Below the pieces are notes generated by a model that was not told the DNA's origin, did no database searches, and saw only the letters and a program-made list of their open reading frames with translations. Positions 46,001-52,178 of a DNA stretch of 64,000 nt are shown here, piece by piece. The stretch lies in assembly GCF_003449035.1 (NCBI RefSeq), contig NZ_QRGB01000001.1, positions 930,001-994,000 on the forward strand. Reading direction: 5' to 3'. The number at the start of each line of letters is the position of its first letter. Positions within the stretch are counted from its first letter, which is position 1. Source of the DNA: Pedobacter indicus (GTDB lineage: Bacteria > Bacteroidota > Bacteroidia > Sphingobacteriales > Sphingobacteriaceae). The position numbers and the translations under genes are program-made.

Positions 46001-47126
46001 CGCGTGCAGCAATTTCAATCTTTTTATTATTTCGGTCAATTTGCATGAAAGAGCTCGCCAAGCTTCCTAAATCGTCTTTAGGGAACTTCGGCAATTTAAT
46101 ATCGGTTTCTCCACGCGCCATCCTTCCTGCGGCGATACGTAATGAGTTGACCTGATCACTTGTTGATCGGATGAAAAATGCGATAAGTAAAATAATTATT
46201 AAGATAACGATGCTGATCACCGTTAGCATCGTCCGCTGAAGAAGTATCGCATGGTCGTGATAAGCGGTTGTTTCTTGGTGAACACTGTTTAAAAGAGATT
46301 CTTGCAAACTTGTTAGACCATCTACCCCTGCGGCCGATATCCGCCACCATTCTTCGCTTGAATAGTTCGTTCTCGTCGCTCCGTTTACCACTAATTCGTT
46401 GAGTGACGCGAGCATTGCCTGTAATCCACTTTCTTCACGAAGCTCTGAATATTCATTTGTGATCATCGTATCGTTGCTATTCAGAACTTCAGCTTCCAGA
46501 GAGCGGAATAGTTTGTAGGTTTGCTGGAAACTATTGTCTAATTCTCCCTCATCAATAGCCGATACGTAAACATCCAATCTTAGCTGTGTTAAAAGGTTTA
46601 TCATATAAGACAATGCGCTGCTTGCCATCATTTTGGCTTCGGATCGCCCTTTAATCGTTGGGTTGTCGCTGCGCATGGTGTTGTTGCTTTGAAGCTGGTC
46701 GACGATAAGCTGATAATTGTCCAGAACGTCCCTTGTTGAAATTTGCGCGCTATCAATTAAAGACCGCCAGACTCCCAAATCATCACCAAAAGAATACTCC
46801 CGCTCATGTGAAGTTTCAGTAGTGGTCAGCTGGGTAAGATATTGTATGGACTGGTCCACTTCAGCCCGATACCTCTCTAAATCTTGATTCGAGTTTCGCT
46901 GGGCAAGCTTGCTAATACTGAAACGGCGTTCCATTTGTATGCAGTTCGTTAGCTTGTTAGACGCCATTGTGATCTCCAAACGTTTTATGAAATTGTTCGT
47001 TGTTTCATTGCGTACCCTTCGTTCTTCGCGGATAAAAAAGAATGCAAAGATTAAGACTACCAGAGGAATTCCAGTGCTTAATATCAATTTGATATTGAAT
47101 GGTATCCGATTAAATGTCTTTCTCAT
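43068..47126 (-). CDS. Hybrid histidine kinase with HAMP, GAF, coiled coil, HisKA/HATPase and three receivers
   Basis: 1352 residues. Order: membrane helix 13-32; outer helical sensing domain resembling NIT (to about 295); helix 299-318; HAMP and HAMP-like repeats (to about 410); GAF (about 425-570); a Gln/Glu-rich coiled coil (575-665); HisKA with His677 in NMSHELRTPLNSI; HATPase_c; then receivers at about 980-1095, 1105-1220 and 1235-1350. The receivers have aspartates in LLDLQLP, ILDMGIP and LMDMMMP. The layout allows a multistep relay inside one protein. It lies 26 bases before the receiver gene and 6 bases after the next kinase. Confidence 0.95.
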   Translation of the reverse strand: MRKTFNRIPFNIKLILSTGIPLVVLIFAFFFIREERRVRNETTNNFIKRLEITMASNKLTNCIQMERRFSISKLAQRNSNQDLERYRAEVDQSIQYLTQLTTTETSHEREYSFGDDLGVWRSLIDSAQISTRDVLDNYQLIVDQLQSNNTMRSDNPTIKGRSEAKMMASSALSYMINLLTQLRLDVYVSAIDEGELDNSFQQTYKLFRSLEAEVLNSNDTMITNEYSELREESGLQAMLASLNELVVNGATRTNYSSEEWWRISAAGVDGLTSLQESLLNSVHQETTAYHDHAILLQRTMLTVISIVILIIILLIAFFIRSTSDQVNSLRIAAGRMARGETDIKLPKFPKDDLGSLASSFMQIDRNNKKIEIAARAIGNSNFDVAFQPRSKKDDLGHAIVNMRNSLKEFSDASEQEIWVQTGLSKINGVLIGQKKIGDACETVLKTLVDYLGAEIGVFYLHNYSNMLELQCSYAVINEENLPRLVRIGQNRLGKVAENRIPMIIDSVPEGYLAIGSSLGQAQPKNLLILPLIQAEEIEGVIEIASFTDFHPGTKDFVKQVGVNIASMVQSMKSRIRLQELLEETQTQTEELQTQHSELENLNTELEAQTQKLQASEEELKVQQEELLQANQELEERSNLLEDRNQIIIDRNLEIQKKAEELELSTRYKSEFLANMSHELRTPLNSILLLSRLLSENGENNLNNDQVEYAHVIQNSGKSLLSLIDEILDLSKIEAGKMTVEFKPESIQEVVTSMRSIFSEMAKEKNLDLQFTISNDAPLLITTDRLRLEQILKNLLSNALKFTKTGFIKMNIHDDPKKPDHIIFSVKDSGIGIPADKLEHIFGAFQQADGSTRRKFGGTGLGLAISRELARLLGGDLTVKSKESSGSEFILSIPVDGSSAITSDSENEKDDPKQEPIEVQVEPDQTEQPSEQKPETNGGQSFITSVIPEDVPDDRKSIKKGDNVILIIEDDTSFAKSLLSFTQKKGYKGLVAVRGDEGIEMAFRYNPQAILLDLQLPIKDGWQVMKELKENPSTRHIPVHMMSSYEIRKESLRKGAIDFINKPIAFEQMNEIFKKLEKALERGSKKVLIIEENAKHAEALAQYLGTFNVKSEIKGDIQTGVQTLKNEGVDCVILDMGIPDEIGYKTLEAVKDNPGLDNLPIIVFTGKNLSRIEEQKIKQYADSIVVKTAHSYQRILDEVTLFLHLVEENKEADGKKKLISNPGRFNDILEGKTVLVADDDIRNIFSLTKALEHFNMHVLTANDGKEALEVLEANADKVDIILMDMMMPQMDGYETTTRIRKNPKLSSLPILAVTAKAMVGDREKCIQAGASDYISKPVDIDQLVSLLRVWLYP

Positions 47127-47132
47127 TAATGA

Positions 47133-48248
47133 TTAATTTATCTTTTTATAAGGCAGTGTAAATGAAAAAGTGGAACCTTCTCCTGGAGTGCTCTGAACGT
47201 TGCATTTACCGCCGTGTCTTTGTATTATTTCCTGACAGATAAATAGGCCAATGCCGAGACCCTGAAACCTATGGGATGTTTCCTCTATCCGGAAAAACTT
47301 CTCAAAGAGTTGTTCTTGGAGTTCCTGAGAAATACCGATACCGTAGTCTCGTACCCGAACCTCAAGATGTTCATCCCCAAGATCCGTTTCTACTTCTAAA
47401 GTTTTATTGTCTGGGGAATATTTGATTCCGTTCGTTAAATAGTTAATGACCACTTGCTCTATCCTCATTTCATCACCTAGGTACATAAGATTGGCAGAAC
47501 CCTTCCTTAAGATTTGATGTTCGGGGTAAACTTGCTGAATGTTATCGATTGCATTGTTAAGCATGTCGTCAAATGAAAAAGCTTTGATATTAAACTTCAT
47601 CTTGCCACTTTCCATTTTTGAAATATCTAAAAGATCGGACACCAAGTCACCTAGTTTGTTAACCTGTTGACTAACCTTTTGAATATAAGGTTTAAGCTCT
47701 TCATCTTCTTTGCGCTGGATTAGTCGGTCAAGTAATTGGATATAACCGCGGACACTAGTCAGCGGCGTTTTTAGTTCATGGCTCGCGATGCTGATAAATT
47801 CATCTTTTTTATTCTCCAGTTCTTTCCGCGCTTCGATTTCTCTCTTCAACGATTTTTGAACTTTTTTAAGTTTATCCGTTTGTTCGAACAAACGGATGAA
47901 TGTTTTGACCTTTAAAAGCAGAATATCCGGATCAAAAGGTTTTGTGATATAATCAACAGCACCCGCTCGATAACCTCTAGTGATAAACTCCTTGTCGATG
48001 TTAACCGCTGATAAAAATAAAATAGGAGTGTCTTTTGCCTTACTATAGTCCAATATTGTTTCCGCAACCTCAAATCCATCCATTCCGGGCATCTGAACAT
48101 CTAGGATAATAAGTGAATAAATGGTTTTGAGGACTTTTCTCAATGCTTCCTCTCCCGATGATGCTTCTTCAACCTCAAAGTTGTTATGTTCCAAAAAGCT
48201 ACGTAGTGAGATTAGGTTCTCTTGTTTATCATCAACGATTAAAATCAT
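47133..48248 (-). CDS. Response regulator/histidine kinase fusion (REC-HisKA-HATPase)
   Basis: 371 residues and no membrane helix. An N-terminal receiver (Asp50 in ILDVQMPGMDG, Lys in ITKPFDPD) is joined by a coiled coil to HisKA with His157 (IASHELKTPLTSV) and HATPase_c (NYLTNGIKYSPDN, DYGIGI, GLGIGLFICQEI). A cytoplasmic kinase switched by its own receiver is expected. It is the first gene of the minus-strand signalling operon; a 7-bp dyad lies 31 bases before its start. Confidence 0.95.
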   Translation of the reverse strand: MILIVDDKQENLISLRSFLEHNNFEVEEASSGEEALRKVLKTIYSLIILDVQMPGMDGFEVAETILDYSKAKDTPILFLSAVNIDKEFITRGYRAGAVDYITKPFDPDILLLKVKTFIRLFEQTDKLKKVQKSLKREIEARKELENKKDEFISIASHELKTPLTSVRGYIQLLDRLIQRKEDEELKPYIQKVSQQVNKLGDLVSDLLDISKMESGKMKFNIKAFSFDDMLNNAIDNIQQVYPEHQILRKGSANLMYLGDEMRIEQVVINYLTNGIKYSPDNKTLEVETDLGDEHLEVRVRDYGIGISQELQEQLFEKFFRIEETSHRFQGLGIGLFICQEIIQRHGGKCNVQSTPGEGSTFSFTLPYKKIN

Positions 48249-48278
48249 AAAACAAAATAAGAGTGATAAAGTATTGGT

Positions 48279-48296
48279 TTGTTATTGCTATAACAA
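48279..48296. promoter_or_regulatory. Dyad upstream of the signalling operon
   Basis: TTGTTAT and ATAACAA form a perfect 7-bp inverted repeat with a 4-base centre, 31 bases before the first gene of the CheB/CheR/kinase operon. No T-run follows, so an operator or leader stem is more likely than a terminator. Confidence 0.4.
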
Positions 48297-48317
48297 TTTT
48301 ACGAAAAAGGTGTGACA

Positions 48318-48348
48318 TAAAAAAAGGGACAAACGACGTTGTCCCTTT
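48318..48348 (-). terminator. Terminator of the 107-residue protein gene
   Basis: A 10-bp stem (AAAGGGACAA and complement) with a 6-base loop and, on the minus strand, a T-run of seven. It is 36 bases after the stop of the gene at 48384-48707. Confidence 0.8.
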
Positions 48349-48383
48349 CTTTTCAGACATAAGTCTCTATAAAGAGCTATGTA

Positions 48384-48707
48384 TTATAAGATTAAGATTA
48401 ATAATAAAATAATGATGATAATCGCACCTACTGAAAGATAGACACCACGCTCACCAAATGCGCGAGCTTCTTTGTTCATGTCTCTGAGCTCTTGGCGTAG
48501 AGCCTTTCTTTCTGATCTGGTAAGCTCTGATTTGTCCATTTCCTTAATTTCTTTTACACGCTGACGCATCTCATTCATGCGAATTTCGATTTCTTCGTCA
48601 GTAAAAGTTTTTGGTGCTGGTTCATCAACCGGCTTAGCCGAAACAGTCGGGCCAAAGGTGAACGCTAACATCATCATCGTTAGCATCATGTAGATTTTAA
48701 CTTTCAT
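48384..48707 (-). CDS. Small exported coiled-coil protein with C-terminal membrane anchor
   Basis: 107 residues. A signal peptide (1-24, ending TVSA) is followed by a Pro-rich bit, a charged helix of about 50 residues with the segment SERKALRQELRDMNKEARA, and a final hydrophobic helix GVYLSVGAIIIIILLLILIL that ends the protein. Proteins with this end are widespread in Bacteroidota and lack an assigned function. It has its own terminator and lies between ribBA and the signalling operon. Confidence 0.82.
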   Translation of the reverse strand: MKVKIYMMLTMMMLAFTFGPTVSAKPVDEPAPKTFTDEEIEIRMNEMRQRVKEIKEMDKSELTRSERKALRQELRDMNKEARAFGERGVYLSVGAIIIIILLLILIL

Positions 48708-48777
48708 AATGAATTATTTAAGTGAACAATAGTGTTTTCTATAAATACAAAAACCCTACCATTTGTTTTTTAATTCA

Positions 48778-49992
48778 TTAAATATTTTTCATGATCGAAT
48801 GACCGAGCTTATCTCGTTTAGTCCGTAAATACAGTTCATTATGTTTATTCGAGGCGATCTCAATCGGCACATTTTCAACTACTTCCAGTCCATACCCGAT
48901 CATCCCTGCCCGTTTCTTAGGGTTATTCGTCATCAAGCGCATTTTGGTTACTCCAAGGTTTCTAAGAATCTGAGCTCCAATTCCATAGTCGCGCTGATCA
49001 GCTTTAAAACCGAGTTTCAAGTTTGCGTCAACAGTATCCAACCCATTTTCCTGTAAATTATAAGCTCTTAATTTGTTGATCAAGCCAATCCCTCTACCTT
49101 CCTGATTCATGTATACGATCACACCTTTGCCTTCTTTTTCGATCATCTCCATAGCCTTATGAAGCTGTGGACCACAATCACAACGGCATGAACCGAAGAT
49201 GTCGCCCGTAACACAAGAACTGTGCACCCGAACCAAGATAGGTTCATCTGGTTCCCATGAACCCTTAATCAACGCTACATGTTGTTCACCTGTGTTCTTC
49301 TGAGTATAGGCTGAAAGCTCAAATTCACCCCATTCTGTGGGTAATTTAACTGAAACCTCTTTGGTAATCAAGGAGTCTTTGTGTAGACGATATTCAATCA
49401 AATCTTCGATCGAGATTATCTTAAGATCAAATTTCTTAGCGATCGGGATCAAGTCAGGTAGCCGTGCCATTTCACCGTCTTCTTTCAAGATCTCTACCAA
49501 CACCCCTGCAGGTTCAAAACCGGCGAGCCTTGCCAAGTCCACCGCAGCCTCTGTATGTCCGGTTCGCCTCAATACTCCTCCATCTTTTGCCATCAATGGG
49601 AAAATATGGCCGGGGCGACCAAGTTCTTCAGGTGTTGTATCGGGGTTAGTTAAAGCTTTAATGGTTTTCGACCGATCGGACGCCGAGATCCCTGTCGTGC
49701 AACCATGGCCTACTAGGTCTATCGATACCGTAAAGTTAGTTTCATAAGCAGCTGTATTTTTGCCCACCATTAGGTCCAGTTTCAACTCCTTGCAACGAGC
49801 CTCTGTCAATGGCGCGCAGATAAGTCCGCGGCCATGTGTAGCCATGAAGTTGATAACCTCGGGGGTCGCATTTTCCGCAGCTGTAATAAAATCGCCTTCA
49901 TTCTCCCGGTCCTCGTCATCAACAACAATGATAACCTTTCCGGCTTTTATATCTTCAATCGCTTCTTCGATTGTATTTAGTTGAATTGCCAT
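48778..49992 (-). CDS. ribBA: Bifunctional DHBP synthase/GTP cyclohydrolase II
   Basis: 404 residues. The N-terminal 200 residues are RibB ([34 protein letters not shown]), which make the four-carbon unit of riboflavin. The C-terminal half is RibA with the zinc site [15 protein letters not shown] and the catalytic [10 protein letters not shown]. It supplies both first precursors of riboflavin. A TACCTTTG -7 element lies 26 bases before the ATG; no FMN riboswitch fits in the 70-base gap upstream. Confidence 0.97.
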   Translation of the reverse strand: MAIQLNTIEEAIEDIKAGKVIIVVDDEDRENEGDFITAAENATPEVINFMATHGRGLICAPLTEARCKELKLDLMVGKNTAAYETNFTVSIDLVGHGCTTGISASDRSKTIKALTNPDTTPEELGRPGHIFPLMAKDGGVLRRTGHTEAAVDLARLAGFEPAGVLVEILKEDGEMARLPDLIPIAKKFDLKIISIEDLIEYRLHKDSLITKEVSVKLPTEWGEFELSAYTQKNTGEQHVALIKGSWEPDEPILVRVHSSCVTGDIFGSCRCDCGPQLHKAMEMIEKEGKGVIVYMNQEGRGIGLINKLRAYNLQENGLDTVDANLKLGFKADQRDYGIGAQILRNLGVTKMRLMTNNPKKRAGMIGYGLEVVENVPIEIASNKHNELYLRTKRDKLGHSIMKNI

Positions 49993-50018
49993 AAATTAAT
50001 CAGGAATAGAATTTTGTA

Positions 50019-50026
50019 CAAAGGTA
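50019..50026 (-). promoter_or_regulatory. -7 promoter element of ribBA
   Basis: Reads TACCTTTG on the minus strand, the consensus TAnnTTTG, 26 bases before the ribBA ATG and inside the gap after the LptF/G gene. Confidence 0.6.
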
Positions 50027-50062
50027 CTGTTTATGATGCGGTTTCTGATAATCCGCGTGTCA

Positions 50063-51508
50063 TTATCTCGCTTTACGCTTAAACGGCTTTTGAATTTTTC
50101 GCCAAGTTTTTTTCACAATCGTTTTGTACTGTTCCACGTCAAATAAGGCTGAATCTGTTGCTGCCTTATAAGTTAGGAAAACACCTAGTGGAGCCAATAC
50201 AATGATGGCTGTCCACATCCCCAGCGTTGTATCAATGTTCCCTTCGCGAGCCGACTTCTCAGCCAATGTTGAAATTACGTAGTAAATCAAGAAAAAGATG
50301 ATGGCCATGACCACCGGAAGCCCCAGTCCCCCCTTTCTTATGATCGCACCAAGCGGAGCCCCAATTGAGAAAAAAACCAGGCATACCACCGATAGTGTAA
50401 ATTTGCGTTGATACTCCATCAGGTAGCGGCGTATCGAAGTGCTGAATTCCGCATCTGTTGTCGCCTTTAAGGTCAATACATCCTGAATATAACGTACTTG
50501 GTTGCTTGCTTCTGAGACCGCCTGCGTTTTACTGTCATCCGGAATAAGTTCAAGCGTACTGTTCTCAAAAGTTACTGGACTTGTATTTTCGATCTTAAAA
50601 GGCTGATATTGATTATAAACACGGTAATAGGGGATGATTTCCCGAATAACCGTGGTTCTTAAACTATCGTTATAATGTTGAATTGAGTCAGCGTAATAGT
50701 CGAGTTGCCGAAGATTTAACATCGCATAATGACTTTTGAACAGATTCTCGTCAGTTCTTTTCATTTGAAAATCGGACATGTCAAATCGCTGCTCGGTTTG
50801 CTCAAAATAGTATCTTGTAAACAGCTGACGCGGATTGTAGACCTTCGAGCCAGATTGCTCTTCGTAGCGCACACCGTTTTTCAATTCTAAGATCATGTAG
50901 TTGGGATCCGGCGCATCGTACATTTTGCCTTCTTCGGCCATCAATACATTTGTTCCCGAAGAACCCTGTGCATGTTCATAGATCGTCAGGTTATGAAGGA
51001 GCGTTCCATCATTACTTTTATCCATTGCCCGGATCGAATAATTCGGGATGCTATTGTTGAAGACTCCTTCAGTGATTAAAAAGTCTGCTTTCTTTTGTCG
51101 CACATCGTACAAAAGGGACCCCATCTTTAAATTAGCAATTGGCAGCATGTAGTCACTGAAGAAAAAAGCTCCCGTGCTAAAGAGCATCACAAAGATGATA
51201 AGCGGCATCATCGCTTTTCGGAGCGATATTCCCGCAGCTTTAATCGCAACCAATTCATAGCTTTCTCCTAAATTGCCGAAGGTCATAATTGACGAGAGGA
51301 GCATGGAAAGAGGTAAAGCCATCGCTACATTGGTCGCAGACGCATACCATAGTAGTTGCAGGATAACATACCATTCGAAGCCTTTCCCAATGAGGTCATC
51401 GATGTATTTAAATAAAAAAAGCATCAAAAGCACGAACATTACGATAAAAAACGTAACGATGAATGGCTTTATAAATGCCTTTAGTACAAGTACGTGAACC
51501 TTTTTCAC
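50063..51508 (-). CDS. LptF/LptG-family permease (YjgP/YjgQ)
   Basis: 481 residues with six membrane helices: three near the N-terminus (about 13-35, 45-75, 97-118) and three near the C-terminus (about 365-450), flanking a beta-jellyroll outer domain. The N-terminal LKAFIKPFIVTFFIVMFVLLM pattern and GAPLGAIIRKGGLGLPVV are typical. It extracts LPS from the inner membrane with LptB. The start is a GTG at 51508; an exact TATCTTTG ends 4 bases before it. Confidence 0.93.
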   Translation of the reverse strand: MKKVHVLVLKAFIKPFIVTFFIVMFVLLMLFLFKYIDDLIGKGFEWYVILQLLWYASATNVAMALPLSMLLSSIMTFGNLGESYELVAIKAAGISLRKAMMPLIIFVMLFSTGAFFFSDYMLPIANLKMGSLLYDVRQKKADFLITEGVFNNSIPNYSIRAMDKSNDGTLLHNLTIYEHAQGSSGTNVLMAEEGKMYDAPDPNYMILELKNGVRYEEQSGSKVYNPRQLFTRYYFEQTEQRFDMSDFQMKRTDENLFKSHYAMLNLRQLDYYADSIQHYNDSLRTTVIREIIPYYRVYNQYQPFKIENTSPVTFENSTLELIPDDSKTQAVSEASNQVRYIQDVLTLKATTDAEFSTSIRRYLMEYQRKFTLSVVCLVFFSIGAPLGAIIRKGGLGLPVVMAIIFFLIYYVISTLAEKSAREGNIDTTLGMWTAIIVLAPLGVFLTYKAATDSALFDVEQYKTIVKKTWRKIQKPFKRKAR

Positions 51509-51512
51509 AGTA

Positions 51513-51520
51513 CAAAGATA
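51513..51520 (-). promoter_or_regulatory. -7 promoter element abutting the LptF/G gene
   Basis: On the minus strand it reads TATCTTTG then TACT then the GTG start. This is base-for-base the same arrangement as at gltX (TATCTTTG-TACT-ATG), pointing to transcripts that begin at the start codon. Confidence 0.6.
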
Positions 51521-51540
51521 CTGAATTTATTATTTATAGC

Positions 51541-51918
51541 TTAAGCGCCCAACACGCTAGACAGGTAGTCGATTGAGTTATCCCAGATTAGTTTTCTGTC
51601 TTCCAGGTTCTCTTCTTTTACAAAATCAGTTACTGCAAGTGCGACGTCATTGGTTAGTTCATCTTGAACTATCTCCAATTCGAAATAATAGGGTTCATCA
51701 TCAATCCATTTATAGCGTACCGATTTGTTGTCTTTTACATTCACCAGTTTGGCTCTTTTTGAATCGTCATGCCATTGAAATGTATAGATGTTTTCTCGTA
51801 TCGTAACTTCATCGGCAAACCATTGTGCTAATGCGTTGGGTTCATTTAGAAAAGAGAATAATATTTTAGGGGCTGATTTTACCTCATATTCGAGTTGTAT
51901 TTTTACTTTTTCAGGCAT
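51541..51918 (-). CDS. START-like (SRPBCC-fold) protein
   Basis: 125 residues. The pattern IQLEYEVKSAPKILFSFLNEPNALAQWFADEV and FQWHDDSKRAKL fits the helix-grip fold related to AHSA1/START domains, a small Bacteroidota family. A hydrophobic pocket for a ligand is expected; the ligand is unknown. It lies 32 bases upstream of the LptF/G start on the same strand. Confidence 0.85.
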   Translation of the reverse strand: MPEKVKIQLEYEVKSAPKILFSFLNEPNALAQWFADEVTIRENIYTFQWHDDSKRAKLVNVKDNKSVRYKWIDDEPYYFELEIVQDELTNDVALAVTDFVKEENLEDRKLIWDNSIDYLSSVLGA

Positions 51919-52000
51919 ATTTTTACTTGCTAGTCATTAACGTTTTTCCGCTTAAAAATATTCATTTTAAACTTTTTTTCTAAAGAAAAGGAATTTAAAC

Positions 52001-52008
52001 TATATTTG
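52001..52008 (+). promoter_or_regulatory. -7 promoter element of the tRNA gene
   Basis: TATATTTG fits TAnnTTTG and lies 28 bases before the tRNA 5' end. No clear -33 TTG is seen. Confidence 0.5.
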
Positions 52009-52036
52009 CAAACCGAAAAATACAACTATACAAATT

Positions 52037-52110
52037 GGCGGGGTAGCTCAGATGGTTAGAGCGCAGGATTCATAACCCTGAGGTCGGCAGTTCGATTCTG
52101 CTCCCCGCTA
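52037..52110 (+). tRNA. tRNA-Met (anticodon CAU)
   Basis: 74 bases fold as a cloverleaf: acceptor GGCGGGG with CCCCGCT (first pair G-U), D stem GCTC/GAGC, anticodon loop TTCATAA, T stem GGCAG/CTGCT (last pair G-T) with loop TTCGATT, discriminator A. The CAU anticodon gives Met; it lacks the initiator C1-A72 mismatch, so it is the elongator type, or an Ile tRNA if C34 is modified. The 31-39 pair is A-C, a mismatch at the base of the anticodon loop. CCA is not encoded. Confidence 0.95.
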
Positions 52111-52111
52111 C

Positions 52112-52143
52112 TAAAAGAGCCTTGAGTAATCAAGGCTCTTTTA
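52112..52143. terminator. Bidirectional terminator after tRNA-Met
   Basis: A perfect 14-bp stem (TAAAAGAGCCTTGA and complement) with a 4-base loop and A/T flanks. It starts one base after the tRNA and lies 35 bases from the stop of the convergent heparinase-type gene. Confidence 0.92.
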
Positions 52144-52178
52144 TTTTTCAGTAAAGGCTGGCATATTTAATGCGACCG

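Noticed and set aside
49337-49747. Plus-strand frame of 136 codons inside ribBA
   Set aside because: Shadow frame; both RibB and RibA active sites are intact on the minus strand.
49993-50062. FMN riboswitch upstream of ribBA
   Set aside because: Only 70 bases separate it from the LptF/G stop, and the conserved FMN-element stems are not visible.
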